Positions 1 through 8,420 of a stretch of 64,000 nucleotides of DNA are shown in pieces (position 1 is the stretch's first letter; each line of letters starts with the position of its first letter). The notes under the pieces were generated by a model that did no database searches, was not told where the DNA came from, and was given only the letters and a program-made list of their open reading frames with translations. Source of the DNA: Streptomyces sp. L2 (GTDB lineage: Bacteria; Actinomycetota; Actinomycetes; Streptomycetales; Streptomycetaceae); contig NZ_QBDT01000001.1 of the NCBI RefSeq assembly GCF_004124325.1, positions 3,658,001 to 3,722,000 of the forward strand, written 5' to 3'. The translations under genes were made by a program, and so were the position numbers.

Positions 1-1
1 G

Positions 2-403
2 TACGGCCTGGACGTGTTCATGCGGGTCGTCGTCCCCGGCACGGACGTGCACCGCTTGCGCGCGAGCACCGACCCCGGCACCCGGCTGGCCGGCGACCTC
101 CTCGCCCACCGGCCGACCTCCCAGGGCGGCCCCACGGAGGCCGAGGAGGCGGGCGGCCTCGGCGACGCGGGCGCGGTCTGCGCCGTGGCCGACCCGGCGG
201 GCCTGACCACCCGCCGCCTCCCGGTCGAGGTGTCCCTCGCCCCCGGACCCACCCGGGGCCAGACCGTCGTGGACCGCCGCCCGCGCCCCGGCGAGGCCGA
301 GATCCACGAGGGTGCCCGCATGCAGACCCTGGTGGACGTGGGCCTGGAGGTGGACGTGGACCGCTACGTCGGCCTGTACCTGGAGACGGTCGAGCGGCCC
401 TGA
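2..403 (+). CDS. Nucleoside hydrolase, C-terminal part (5' end outside window)
   Basis: The window opens inside this gene; the frame is open from base 2 and ends at TGA 401-403, giving 133 visible residues. The segment GDAGAVCAVADPAGLTTR followed by a charged tail matches the C-terminal third of inosine/uridine-preferring nucleoside hydrolases (IunH/RihB type), which cleave the N-glycosidic bond of ribonucleosides in purine/pyrimidine salvage. The N-terminal DxDxxxD calcium site that would confirm the family lies outside the window, so substrate preference cannot be judged. Confidence 0.75.
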   Translation, partial: YGLDVFMRVVVPGTDVHRLRASTDPGTRLAGDLLAHRPTSQGGPTEAEEAGGLGDAGAVCAVADPAGLTTRRLPVEVSLAPGPTRGQTVVDRRPRPGEAEIHEGARMQTLVDVGLEVDVDRYVGLYLETVERP

Positions 404-434
404 GCCCGTCCGGCGGCCCGCGACGCCGTCGGCG

Positions 435-1490
435 TCACTGGGTCTGGAGCTGCCGCAGGTGCTGCTGGACGTTCTCCAGGGCGCCCTCGCGCCGGCCCGG
501 GACCCGCAGGCGCAACTGGGCCAGCACGGGCCCGAGTTCACGGGCGCGGGCGGGGTCCTCGATGCGGCCCCACTGGTGGTGGGCGCGGTCCACGGCCGCC
601 TCCACGGCGGGCGCGTCCACCGGCTGCCCGGCGCCCAGCCGCGTCCCGGCGACGGTCAGCCAGGCCCGGCAGCTGCCCGCCGCGTCCCCCGCGAACATCG
701 CGAGGTCGGCGCGCACTTCGGCCCAGTGCAGGGCGTCCTCGGAGGCGGGACCGTGCGCGCGTGCGGCGGTCTGCTCCCAGCGCCCGGCCAGCGCGTCGGC
801 CTCGGCGTACCGGCCGGCCCGGACCGCCGCGCTGATGGCCGCGTGCGGGTCACCACTGTGCGCGGCCCGCGCGCCGAGCAGGATGTTCGTCGCCGCCTCG
901 TCCCCGAGCCGGGCCACGGCCTGCTGGTGCAACTGCTCCGAGGGCGGCCGGTGCCCGCTGCGCAGCAGCGTCGCCACGGCCTTCATGTACGACGGCTCCG
1001 CCAGCCCGCGCCGGCCGGAGGGCGGGGCGATCCGGCCGTAGACGGCGTTGTCGCGGCCCGAGTCGAGCGGGTGGCCCGCCAGGTACTGCCAGGTCTCGGC
1101 GTCCGTGTGCAGGTCGACGAAGAGGGCCGTGGCCCCGGCCGGCCGCAGCCGCAGCTCCTCACGGACCCAGTGCCAGGGCAGCGCGGTGTAGCGGACGGTC
1201 GCCGGGGTGGTGCGGGCCAGCGCCAGATGCGGCAGGCGCTGGCGGCGGTCCAGTTGCAGCTGCCCGGTGACGTACAGCGTGAGCGGTCCGGGAGCGGCGG
1301 CCGCCGCGCGCAGCCGGGTGAGAACGGCCTGCGGGTCGAGCGGATCGGCGAGTTCGACGACGTTGGCCGTGTCGGTACCGGCCAGCACCGAAGGGGCCAC
1401 GGCCGCCAGCACGGGGAGCACACCGGCCGCGTCCACCACACACGACCGCCCCAACGGCGAAGCCGCCAGCAGCAGCACGGTTCCGGGCAT
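435..1490 (-). CDS. Hypothetical TPR-like protein
   Basis: 351-residue protein of unknown function. I chose ATG 1490 because GGGGAGGGGAAC lies directly upstream; the open frame continues to 1649 but that extension is untypical. The N-terminal half alternates hydrophobic strands with Ala/Leu-rich helices (VELADPLDP, LTLYVTGQLQ, TALFVDLHTDAE). The C-terminal half (about residues 190-340) is a run of Ala-rich amphipathic helices (AAISAAVRAGRYAEADALAGRW) resembling tetratricopeptide repeats. No signal peptide or membrane segment is visible. The divergent left neighbour is the nucleoside hydrolase and the right neighbour is a PP2C phosphatase on the same strand, with a gap of about 160 bp. I do not recognise a function. 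Confidence 0.7.
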   Translation of the reverse strand: MPGTVLLLAASPLGRSCVVDAAGVLPVLAAVAPSVLAGTDTANVVELADPLDPQAVLTRLRAAAAAPGPLTLYVTGQLQLDRRQRLPHLALARTTPATVRYTALPWHWVREELRLRPAGATALFVDLHTDAETWQYLAGHPLDSGRDNAVYGRIAPPSGRRGLAEPSYMKAVATLLRSGHRPPSEQLHQQAVARLGDEAATNILLGARAAHSGDPHAAISAAVRAGRYAEADALAGRWEQTAARAHGPASEDALHWAEVRADLAMFAGDAAGSCRAWLTVAGTRLGAGQPVDAPAVEAAVDRAHHQWGRIEDPARARELGPVLAQLRLRVPGRREGALENVQQHLRQLQTQ

Positions 1491-1650
1491 GTTCCCCTCC
1501 CCCTGACGGTCTCTGCAACCAGCACCGTATCCGCTGCACCTGGAACTCAGGGCCACTGGCCGCGCCCCGAAGGGGCGCGGGACTCTGTCCATGTGCGACT
1601 CCGCCGCGTGGGCGCGCTCAGCCACGACGCACCGTCGGACGAGAGACAAC

Positions 1651-2853
1651 CTATGACGGCGCCCGAGGCGCCCGCGCCCGCGCCCGCGCCCGCCGCACCG
1701 CGAACGCCGTCGTGTCGTCGGCCAGGTGCCCGCCGGTATGGCGGAGCACCCCCTCCCGCACCCGCCGTACCAGGCGCCGGGGTTCGGCCCGTCCGGGGTC
1801 CGCGGCGATCGCCCGCGCCAGCTCGGCCCGCAGGGGGTAGAACTCGCCGGAGGCGTCGCGCGCCTCCGTGATCCCGTCGCTGACCAGCAGCAGCGTCTCG
1901 TCTGCCGCGAGCGGCACCCGCCACAGGGGCGGCAGCCCGCCCACCAGGTCGCAGAGGCCGAGCGGGACGCCGTTTCCGGCGGGCAGGGGGCGTATGCCGT
2001 GCGGGCCGACGGCGAGGGGCGGCAGGTGACCGAAGTTGACGACCTCGACGACCCCGGATTCGGCCGCCGGGAAGCCGATGAGCACGGCGGTCGCGAAGCG
2101 GTCGCCGTCGGGGCGGCCGAGCGCGGCGGTGTACGCGCGGTGCCGGACCATCCGTGACTCCAGCCGCTCGGCGACGGCCGCGAGGTCCGTCTCGTGGTAG
2201 CCGGCCTCCCGGAACGTGCCGAGCAGCGTGGCCGCCGTCTCGACCGCGCCCAGCCCTTTGCCCTGCACGTCGCCGAGGAGCACCCGGACGCCGTGCGGGC
2301 CGGGCTGCATGTCGTAGAAGTCGCCGCCGACCCGCGCCTCGGCGTCGGCGGAGAGGTAGAGGGCCGCGTGCTCCAGGCCCGCCCAGAGCGGCGGCAGCGG
2401 GCGCAGCACGGTCCGGCGCGTGGTGTCGGCGATGTCCCGCATGTGCAGCATGCCGCGCTCGCGGCGCAGCCGGATCACGCAGGCCAGCGTGGCCAGCACC
2501 CCGCCGAGGCCGACGAGGAGGAAGTCGGGCAGTCCGGCCTCGTACTGGCCGGGCCAGGCGGTGTCCAGTGCCAGGTAGGTCGCGAGGGACAGCACCGCGA
2601 TGGCGGCGGTGGTCCAGATACCGCACACGGCCGCGGCCGTACCGGGCACCAGGACGATCCAGGACACGAACCGGTACCGCTCACCGGTCGCAACGTCGAG
2701 CACGGTGACCGCGGCGAGCACCAGAAGCGGTGCGACCCAGGCCACGCTGCGCCCGCCGATCCTGAGCGGCCGGCGCCGCAGGGCCTCGTCCTCGGTCGCG
2801 CCGGCCAGGCCCTCCATGTCCCTCAGCGAAACACGGGCGCCGACGGCCCGCAT
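1651..2853 (-). CDS. Membrane-anchored PP2C-type (SpoIIE/RsbU) serine phosphatase
   Basis: About 400 residues. The N-terminal part carries three to four hydrophobic segments (WVAPLLVLAAVTVLDVAT; WIVLVPGTAAAVCGIW; FLLVGLGGVLATLACVI). The C-terminal 240 residues are an RsbU/SpoIIE PP2C domain with metal-binding motifs GGDFYDM, LLGDVQGKG, FGHLPPL and LLLVSDGITEARD. Such enzymes dephosphorylate anti-anti-sigma factors of the STAS family and so adjust sigma-factor partner switching. The start is uncertain: ATG 2853 is used here; ATG 2817 (MEGLAG) has GAGGGAC immediately upstream but at very short spacing. The tail is Arg/Ala repeats (ARARARAPRAPS). No sensor domain other than the membrane segments is seen. 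Confidence 0.85.
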   Translation of the reverse strand: MRAVGARVSLRDMEGLAGATEDEALRRRPLRIGGRSVAWVAPLLVLAAVTVLDVATGERYRFVSWIVLVPGTAAAVCGIWTTAAIAVLSLATYLALDTAWPGQYEAGLPDFLLVGLGGVLATLACVIRLRRERGMLHMRDIADTTRRTVLRPLPPLWAGLEHAALYLSADAEARVGGDFYDMQPGPHGVRVLLGDVQGKGLGAVETAATLLGTFREAGYHETDLAAVAERLESRMVRHRAYTAALGRPDGDRFATAVLIGFPAAESGVVEVVNFGHLPPLAVGPHGIRPLPAGNGVPLGLCDLVGGLPPLWRVPLAADETLLLVSDGITEARDASGEFYPLRAELARAIAADPGRAEPRRLVRRVREGVLRHTGGHLADDTTAFAVRRARARARAPRAPS

Positions 2854-2962
2854 CCGGGCAACCGCCGCACACGGGGTACCCGGGGTCCGACGTGGCCGAT
2901 TTGCCAGGGTACGTCCCCCGGTGTGCCCTGGAAGACGGGGGTGAGGAGAGAGGAGTGCTCTC

Positions 2963-3445
2963 ATGGCTCATGCGGCACCCGCACCCGGTGACATGCCCCG
3001 GCGCGGCGGTACCCCCGAGGTGACGGCCGGGCACGGTCCGGGCGGCCATGCGCCCGTCGACGTCTTCGAGCCCCGCACCCATGCGATCGGCCGGATCGCC
3101 TGGCCGGTGGGGCTGGGCCTGATCTACGGCTACTGGGTCGCGTCCAACGACCGCGACGGCGGCCCCATCACGGGCTCGAACCTGCTGCTGGGATTCCTCA
3201 GCGCGCTGGTGTTCGCGCTGGTGTACATGGCCGTCCTGGCCATCGCCCCGCATGTGAGGCGGGAGGTGCACGCCCTGCTGTGGACGGCGTTCGTCGGCAC
3301 CGCGTTCGGGTTCATGTACACGCAGGCCGGCGGCACGTATCTGCGGGGCATCGGCTATGCGCTGCTGATCTCGGTGGTGACGTACGGCGCGTTCTTCTAC
3401 CGCTTCTACACGCGCGAGGACCAGGCCGGCCACCGCGTCCGCTGA
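2963..3445 (+). CDS. Small integral membrane protein
   Basis: 160 residues, ATG preceded by AGGAG seven bases upstream. After a Gly/Pro/His-rich cytoplasmic N-terminus (about 45 residues) there are four predicted membrane helices (IAWPVGLGLIYGYWVAS; LLLGFLSALVFALVYMAVLAI; LLWTAFVGTAFGFMYTQAG; YLRGIGYALLISVVTYGAFFY). It is transcribed divergently from the PP2C phosphatase. No known family domain was recognised; function unknown. Confidence 0.8.
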   Translation: MAHAAPAPGDMPRRGGTPEVTAGHGPGGHAPVDVFEPRTHAIGRIAWPVGLGLIYGYWVASNDRDGGPITGSNLLLGFLSALVFALVYMAVLAIAPHVRREVHALLWTAFVGTAFGFMYTQAGGTYLRGIGYALLISVVTYGAFFYRFYTREDQAGHRVR

Positions 3446-3523
3446 GCCGCGCGTGGGCCACGGCCTCCTACCGAGGCCGTGGCCCACACACTCGAACTCT
3501 TCGTCAGCTCCCCGAACTCTTCG

Positions 3524-4090
3524 TCAGCTCCACGAACCGGACACCGAGACGGAGATGTCGAGGTGGAAGGAGCCGGAGTCCGAGCCGGAACCCGTGCTGC
3601 TCCAGGTCCAGCCGGAGCCGTCGCCGTCCGGGGTCCAGCCGCCGTTGGTCCAGCCCGAGCCGTCCTTCCAGACCGGGCACGGGTCGGCGCAGTCGGGCAC
3701 CTGGTGACGGCCGGTACCGACGAAGGCGGCGCTCGCCCAGCCCTGCGAGCCGGGCAACCAGTACCAGGTGGCGGTGCCGTTGACGCTCTGTCCGGTCACC
3801 GCGCACTGCACCCGCGCCCGGCTGCCCGGCGCGAGCCGGTCGACCACGGTGGAGTGGGTGGTGGGCGCCGCCCGCACGTTGAGGGCGGTCGCGGAGGTCA
3901 CGGTGCCCCAGACCGGGCGCTGGACACCGCTGTTGCCGGACGCGTACGACGAGGCCGGCGTGTACGACGATGTCATGGCGGGTGTCGTCGCCGGCGCGGC
4001 CGAGGCCGGGGACGCCGCCGCCACCGCGCCGACGGTGCCGCCGGTGAGCAGGGCCGCGGCCAGGGTTCGCAGGGTCACACTGGTGCGCAT
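3524..4090 (-). CDS. Secreted SH3b-domain protein
   Basis: 188 residues. ATG 4090 is chosen because GGAGGCGAACGT precedes it and because it yields a classical signal peptide (MRTSVTLRTLAAALLTGG... ending ASAAPA). Residues about 60-125 form a bacterial SH3 domain (ALNVRAAPTTHSTVVDRLAPG, then the WYWLPGSQGWASAAFV strand), a fold usually binding cell-wall peptides. The tail is Gly/Ser/Trp/Asp rich with repeated DGSGWT units and two Cys before it (CADPCPVW), possibly a disulfide. No enzymatic domain, so it is probably a wall-associated or extracellular structural or targeting protein. Confidence 0.85.
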   Translation of the reverse strand: MRTSVTLRTLAAALLTGGTVGAVAAASPASAAPATTPAMTSSYTPASSYASGNSGVQRPVWGTVTSATALNVRAAPTTHSTVVDRLAPGSRARVQCAVTGQSVNGTATWYWLPGSQGWASAAFVGTGRHQVPDCADPCPVWKDGSGWTNGGWTPDGDGSGWTWSSTGSGSDSGSFHLDISVSVSGSWS

Positions 4091-4203
4091 ACGTTCGCCT
4101 CCTTCTCCCCAGCACCAGGAAACACCCGTTCGGGTGAACGCTCCACCGGAGAGCGGATTCTGCAGTTCCGCCGGCTTTCCGCCAGCGGGGACGGCCGTAC
4201 GGC

Positions 4204-5190
4204 GTGACGTGTCGCCCGAATGGCGTCGCACCGCTCGCGCCCCCGGCCCACCGGCCGTTGCCTGGATACGTGCCCCCACGACTCAGGACCGCCCTGTCGG
4301 CCGTACTGATCGCCCTGGCCTGTCTGCTCGTGCCCTTCGGCGCGTTGGCGGCCTGGGCGTCGTACGGGCTCGCCGACACGGGCCGTTACGTCACCACGAT
4401 GGCACCGCTCGCCGCCGACCCGGCCGTGCGGGAAGCCGTCGCGGAGACGGTCGGCGACGGCATCCTGCGCCAGGTGGACACCGGCGACGCGATGCCGGGC
4501 ACCGTACGCCCGTTCGTCCAGGACGCCGTGCGCTCCTTCACCCAGACCCGCGCGTTCCGCGTGGCCTGGAACACCGGCAACCGGGTCACGCACGACGCCG
4601 TCCTGCGCGCCCTGCGCGGGCGGAGCGGACCCGCCGGGCCGGTCACCGTCGACCTGGCGCCCGTCACGGCCCGGGTCAAACAGCAACTCACCGAGGACCA
4701 TGTGCCGCTCGCCGCCCGCATCCCCGTGGAGCACACCGCTGTCGCGGTGCTCCCGGCGGGCGAACTGGCCCGGTTCCGGAAGGGATTCCACGTGCTGGAA
4801 GTCGCCGGCTTCTGGCTTCCCGTGGCGGCCGTCGCCTTCGCCGCCACCGGGATCGCCGTCGCCGTCCACCGCCGCCGCGCCATCGCGGCGACCGCGCTCG
4901 GCACCGCCCTCGGCGGTGCCCTGCTCGGCCTGGCCCTGACCCTGGGCCGCAGCCTGACCCTCGCCGACCTGCCCGCCGACGTCCCCCACCCGGCCGTCGG
5001 CGCCGTCTACGACGCCCTCACCGCCACCCTGCGCACGGCGTCCTGGCTCCTCCTCGCGCTCGGCCTCACCGTGGCCGCGGTCGCCTGGGTCAGCCGGTAC
5101 CTGCGCCGGGGCGGGACCGGGCGAGCCCTGCCAGAGTCCGCAGCGCCCGCGCCAGCTCCGGCTCAGGCGCCGACGCGAGTCCGAGCCTGA
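4204..5190 (+). CDS. Integral membrane protein with large extracytoplasmic domain
   Basis: Up to 328 residues from GTG 4204; GTG 4270 (MPPRLRTALSAVL) is an alternative start that places the first membrane helix (ALSAVLIALACLLVPFGALAAW) nearer the N-terminus. A polar domain of about 140 residues follows, then three C-terminal helices ([57 protein letters not shown]). The tail is Ala/Pro rich. Its last 101 bp overlap the end of the convergent MocR gene. Family not recognised. Confidence 0.75.
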   Translation: MTCRPNGVAPLAPPAHRPLPGYVPPRLRTALSAVLIALACLLVPFGALAAWASYGLADTGRYVTTMAPLAADPAVREAVAETVGDGILRQVDTGDAMPGTVRPFVQDAVRSFTQTRAFRVAWNTGNRVTHDAVLRALRGRSGPAGPVTVDLAPVTARVKQQLTEDHVPLAARIPVEHTAVAVLPAGELARFRKGFHVLEVAGFWLPVAAVAFAATGIAVAVHRRRAIAATALGTALGGALLGLALTLGRSLTLADLPADVPHPAVGAVYDALTATLRTASWLLLALGLTVAAVAWVSRYLRRGGTGRALPESAAPAPAPAQAPTRVRA

Positions 5191-6484
5191 CCGCGTTCGG
5201 GGTCCGGCTCGGGTCGACGCAGAACGCGCTGCCCGGGGTGACGGCGACGCCGTGCGCCCGCGCGGCGGCCGTGAACGTGTCCGCCCGCCACGGCGCGGGC
5301 AGTTCCCACCAGGCGAAGTAGGCGGCCGGGTCGGACCGCACGGCGAAGCCGGCCAGCTCCCTGGCCACCAGCCGCTGGCGCCGCCCCGCGTCCCGCCGCT
5401 TCGCGGCCACCAGCCGCGCCACGGTCCCGTCCCCGATCCACCGCACGGCCGCCTCCAGCGCGAAGGATCCCGGACTCGACCCGCCCGACCGCACGGCGGC
5501 CGCCACCGCCCCGGCCCGCTCCGGCGGTACGACGGCGAACCCGACCGTCAGACCGGGCGCGACCCGCTTGGACAGCCCGTCGACGACGTGAGTGAGCCCG
5601 GGCGCGAGCGCGGCGAGCGGGGGCTCGGGGCCGGTGTGCAGGAACGACCAGATGCGGTCCTCGACGACGGGCAGCCCCAAGTCCGTGACCGCGTCGGCGA
5701 GTTCCCGGCGCCGCCGCGCGCCCATCGTCAGCGAGGTCGGGTTGTGCAGGGTCGGCTGGAGGTAGAGGGCACCGAGGCGGGCGCCCGCGAGCGACTCCGG
5801 CAGCACGCCGTGCTCGTCCGTCGCGAGCGGCACCAGGGTGAGGGCCAGCCGCCCGGCGATCTCCTTGACCAGCGGATACGTCAGCGGCTCCACTCCGACC
5901 CGGCCGCCCGGCCGGACCAGGGAGGCGAGGGTCGCGGCGATGGCCTGGCGGGCGTTGCCGGTGAACAGGATCCCGGCCGGGTCGGGCCGCCGGCCCCCGG
6001 TGGCGAGCAGGTCGGCGACAGCCGACCGGGCGGCCCCGGTGCCGGTGACGGCGGCCGGGCGCAGGGCCTCGGCCAGCACGTCGGGCCGCAGGAGGGGGGC
6101 GAGGGCGGGGGCCAGCAGCTCGGACTGGCCGGGCGCGGAGGGGTAGTTCAGCTCCAGGTTGACGACGGGAGCGGTGGCCGGGATGTTCCGGGCATCGGGA
6201 GCGTCCGGGGCGTCCGGGATCGTGGTGCCGGCCTCGGTGAGGGCGCGCCCGGCCGCCGCTCCCGCCGGTGTGGCGCGGACGAAGGTCCCCCGCCCCACCT
6301 CGCCCACCACCAGCCCGCGGCGCACGAGTTCGCCGTACACCCGGCCTGCCGTGGACGGTGCGAGGCCGTGCCGGCGGGCGAACGCGCGCTGCGGCGGCAG
6401 CCGTTGCCCCGGACTGAGCCGCCCGCCCACGATGTCGGCGGCGATCCGGTCGGCGATCCGCCGGTAGTCGCGATGGTCCCGCAC
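5090..6484 (-). CDS. MocR-family transcriptional regulator (GntR HTH + PLP aminotransferase fold)
   Basis: 464 residues from GTG 6484 (AAGGGGG about 10 nt upstream). Residues 1-70 are a winged helix of the GntR type ([25 protein letters not shown], then [14 protein letters not shown]). Residues about 110-460 are a fold-type I aminotransferase domain with the PLP lysine in [10 protein letters not shown] and the conserved [10 protein letters not shown] and RLGLASAPE segments. MocR regulators bind PLP and amino acids or amines to switch transcription. The gene is divergent from an alpha/beta hydrolase, and the 90-bp gap contains a 12-bp direct repeat (see 6514-6548), the expected operator architecture for this family. 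Effector unknown. The 3' end overlaps the convergent membrane protein gene by 101 bp. Confidence 0.9.
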   Translation of the reverse strand: MRDHRDYRRIADRIAADIVGGRLSPGQRLPPQRAFARRHGLAPSTAGRVYGELVRRGLVVGEVGRGTFVRATPAGAAAGRALTEAGTTIPDAPDAPDARNIPATAPVVNLELNYPSAPGQSELLAPALAPLLRPDVLAEALRPAAVTGTGAARSAVADLLATGGRRPDPAGILFTGNARQAIAATLASLVRPGGRVGVEPLTYPLVKEIAGRLALTLVPLATDEHGVLPESLAGARLGALYLQPTLHNPTSLTMGARRRRELADAVTDLGLPVVEDRIWSFLHTGPEPPLAALAPGLTHVVDGLSKRVAPGLTVGFAVVPPERAGAVAAAVRSGGSSPGSFALEAAVRWIGDGTVARLVAAKRRDAGRRQRLVARELAGFAVRSDPAAYFAWWELPAPWRADTFTAAARAHGVAVTPGSAFCVDPSRTPNAVRLGLASAPEPELARALRTLAGLARSRPGAGTG

Positions 6485-6513
6485 TGTGCCCGCCCCCTTG
6501 CCCCGATCCGCAC

Positions 6514-6548
6514 ATTGCACCGAGGGCAAAGATTTTATTGCACCGAGG
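6514..6548. promoter_or_regulatory. Direct-repeat operator candidate for the MocR regulator
   Basis: ATTGCACCGAGG occurs twice, exactly, at 6514-6525 and 6537-6548, a 23-bp spacing (about two helical turns). The second copy overlaps a possible -35 (TTGCAC 6538-6543) of the alpha/beta hydrolase promoter. MocR/GabR-type proteins are known to bind direct repeats in the divergent gap next to their own gene; assignment to this regulator is inference. Confidence 0.65.
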
Positions 6549-6567
6549 AGTTGGCGCGACCTAGGCT
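6538..6567 (+). promoter_or_regulatory. Promoter of the alpha/beta hydrolase (leaderless)
   Basis: TTGCAC (6538-6543), an 18-bp spacer and TAGGCT (6562-6567), with ATG starting 6 nt after the -10, so the transcript should begin at or next to the start codon. No Shine-Dalgarno sequence is present. Confidence 0.6.
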
Positions 6568-6573
6568 CCCCAC

Positions 6574-7362
6574 ATGCCCCCCTTCCTCGCATACGACGAC
6601 AAAGGCGGCGAAAGTTCCCGCCTCCTCCCCCTCGTCCTGGTCCACGGCCACCCCTTCGACCGCTCGATGTGGGAGCCGCAGGTGGCCGCCTTCTCGTCCG
6701 AGCGCCGGGTGATCGCTCCCGACCTGCGCGGCTACGGCGCCTCCCCCGTCACCCCGGGCACCACCCCGCTCCCGCTCCACGCCGAGGACATCGGGGCGCT
6801 GCTGGACGACCTGGGCGTGGACGCCTTCGTGCTCGGTGGGCTGTCGATGGGCGGCCAGATCGTCATGGAGTGCTACCGGCGGTTCCCGGACCGGATCCGG
6901 GGCCTGGTCCTCGCGGACACCTTCCCCGACCCGGAGACACCCGAGGGCAGGCGGTCCCGGGCCGCCATGGCGGAGCGGCTGCTGCGCGAGGGCATGCGCG
7001 GCTACGCCGACGAGGTGCTGGAGAAGATGGTCGCCCCGTACGCCGACGCCGAGGTCAAGTCCCATGTGCACCGCATGATGACGGCCACGGACCCCGAGGG
7101 CGCGGCGGCGGCCCTGCGCGGGCGCGCCGAGCGCCCCGACTACCGGGAGCTGCTCACCACGGTGTCCGTCCCCGCCCTGGTGGTGGTCGGCTCCGACGAC
7201 ACCTACACCCCGGTCTCGGACGCCGAGACGATGCACGCCGCCCTGCCCGACTCCACCCTTCAGGTCGTCGAGGGCGCGGCACACATGCCGAACCTGGAGC
7301 GGCCGGCGGAGTTCAACGCGGCGTTGGCCGGTTTCCTGGCGCGAGTCGACGGGCGCTCGTAG
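6574..7362 (+). CDS. Alpha/beta hydrolase
   Basis: 262 residues. Alpha/beta hydrolase fold with oxyanion motif [13 protein letters not shown], nucleophile Ser91 in GLSMGGQ, acid residue in the [10 protein letters not shown] loop and the catalytic His in [10 protein letters not shown]. Closest by eye to small 3-oxoadipate enol-lactonase/haloperoxidase-like esterases; the substrate is unknown. It has no Shine-Dalgarno and its -10 sits 6 nt before ATG. It is divergent from the MocR regulator, which is its likely controller. The next gene starts 9 bp downstream. Confidence 0.88.
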   Translation: MPPFLAYDDKGGESSRLLPLVLVHGHPFDRSMWEPQVAAFSSERRVIAPDLRGYGASPVTPGTTPLPLHAEDIGALLDDLGVDAFVLGGLSMGGQIVMECYRRFPDRIRGLVLADTFPDPETPEGRRSRAAMAERLLREGMRGYADEVLEKMVAPYADAEVKSHVHRMMTATDPEGAAAALRGRAERPDYRELLTTVSVPALVVVGSDDTYTPVSDAETMHAALPDSTLQVVEGAAHMPNLERPAEFNAALAGFLARVDGRS

Positions 7363-7365
7363 GCT
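7360..7365 (+). promoter_or_regulatory. -10 hexamer TAGGCT for a leaderless start at 7372
   Basis: TAGGCT overlaps the TAG stop of the hydrolase and lies 6 nt before the GTG of the next gene, which lacks a ribosome-binding site. The downstream gene may have its own start in addition to read-through. Confidence 0.45.
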
Positions 7366-7371
7366 CGGCGG

Positions 7372-8343
7372 GTGACAGCTCATCCCGGACGCCGGTTCGG
7401 TGCCTGGTGCGCCGGGCTGCTGCTGGCCGGGGTGAGCGTGGTGGCCGGCTGCCGCGTCGCCGACACCGACGGCATCACGCCGGTGCCGCAACTGCTCGCC
7501 TTCCTGCCGTGGCTGCTCGTGCCGGCCGGCGTCGCTCTCCTGCTCTCGCTGCTGGCCCGCTGGTGGCCGGGCCTGGTGTGGTCCGTCGCCGTCCTCGGTC
7601 TGCTCGCGTGGTTCAGCGACCCCTACGGCAAGCTGCACGAGCCGGACGGCCCCCCGCTGGCCTCCTTCCGCGTCCTGACCTCGAACGTCGAGTTCGGGCG
7701 CGGCACCCCGGCACTGGTCCCGCTGATCCGCGCCGACAAGCCGGACATCGTGTTCGTCGAGGAGTGCGAGTACGGCTGCCAGGCCACCCTGCGGCGGGAG
7801 TTCGGGTCCGGGTACCCCTACCGGCAGGCGGTGGCGGCGGCCGGCTCACACGGCTCCCTCATCCTCAGCCGCTTCCCGCTGCGCGGCACGGCCGGGGTCC
7901 GCGGCACCATGGGCATGCCGGGCGCGGTGGCCGACGTCCGCGGGCACTCCGTCCGCCTCCAGCTCGCCCACCCCATGCCCCCGCTGCCGGGCCAGGTAGC
8001 CCTCTGGCACCGCGAACTGAACCGCCTGCGATCGTTCGCCGCGTCGGACCCCGGTACCCCGACCGTCCTCGCGGGCGACTTCAACGCCTCCCAGGACCAC
8101 GCGGGCTTCCGTCACATTCTCGACACCGGTCTGTCCGACGCGGCCCGCCTGGCCGGCCACGACCGCACCCCCACCTGGCCGTCCCGCACGGCCTCCGTCA
8201 TCGGCGCCCAGATCGACCACGTCCTGGTCACACCCGACTTCTCGGCGACCGGCGCCCGCTTCCCCACCCTCGCGGACACGGACCACCGGGCACTGCTGGT
8301 CGACCTGACGCTGCACGAGCGGACGAACGCGTCACCGCACTGA
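7372..8343 (+). CDS. Membrane-bound endonuclease/exonuclease/phosphatase family protein
   Basis: 323 residues from GTG. Three N-terminal hydrophobic helices ([54 protein letters not shown]) precede an EEP catalytic domain outside the membrane (about residues 95-320) with [15 protein letters not shown], the metal-binding GDFNAS, IDHVLV and the catalytic [11 protein letters not shown]. Members hydrolyse phosphodiesters or phosphomonoesters of nucleic acids or lipids; the topology suggests an extracytoplasmic substrate. It may share regulation with the upstream hydrolase. Confidence 0.88.
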   Translation: MTAHPGRRFGAWCAGLLLAGVSVVAGCRVADTDGITPVPQLLAFLPWLLVPAGVALLLSLLARWWPGLVWSVAVLGLLAWFSDPYGKLHEPDGPPLASFRVLTSNVEFGRGTPALVPLIRADKPDIVFVEECEYGCQATLRREFGSGYPYRQAVAAAGSHGSLILSRFPLRGTAGVRGTMGMPGAVADVRGHSVRLQLAHPMPPLPGQVALWHRELNRLRSFAASDPGTPTVLAGDFNASQDHAGFRHILDTGLSDAARLAGHDRTPTWPSRTASVIGAQIDHVLVTPDFSATGARFPTLADTDHRALLVDLTLHERTNASPH

Positions 8344-8420
8344 GATATTGGGCCGCTAACCTTACGTGTCCGTCCTGGCCAGGGATCGACGGGCCACAAC
8401 TCACCCGAAGGGTTGCGCAC

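Noticed and set aside
312..1871. Plus-strand open frame of 519 codons
   Set aside because: Antisense to the TPR-like and PP2C genes; Arg/Pro/Gly-rich composition typical of GC shadow frames.
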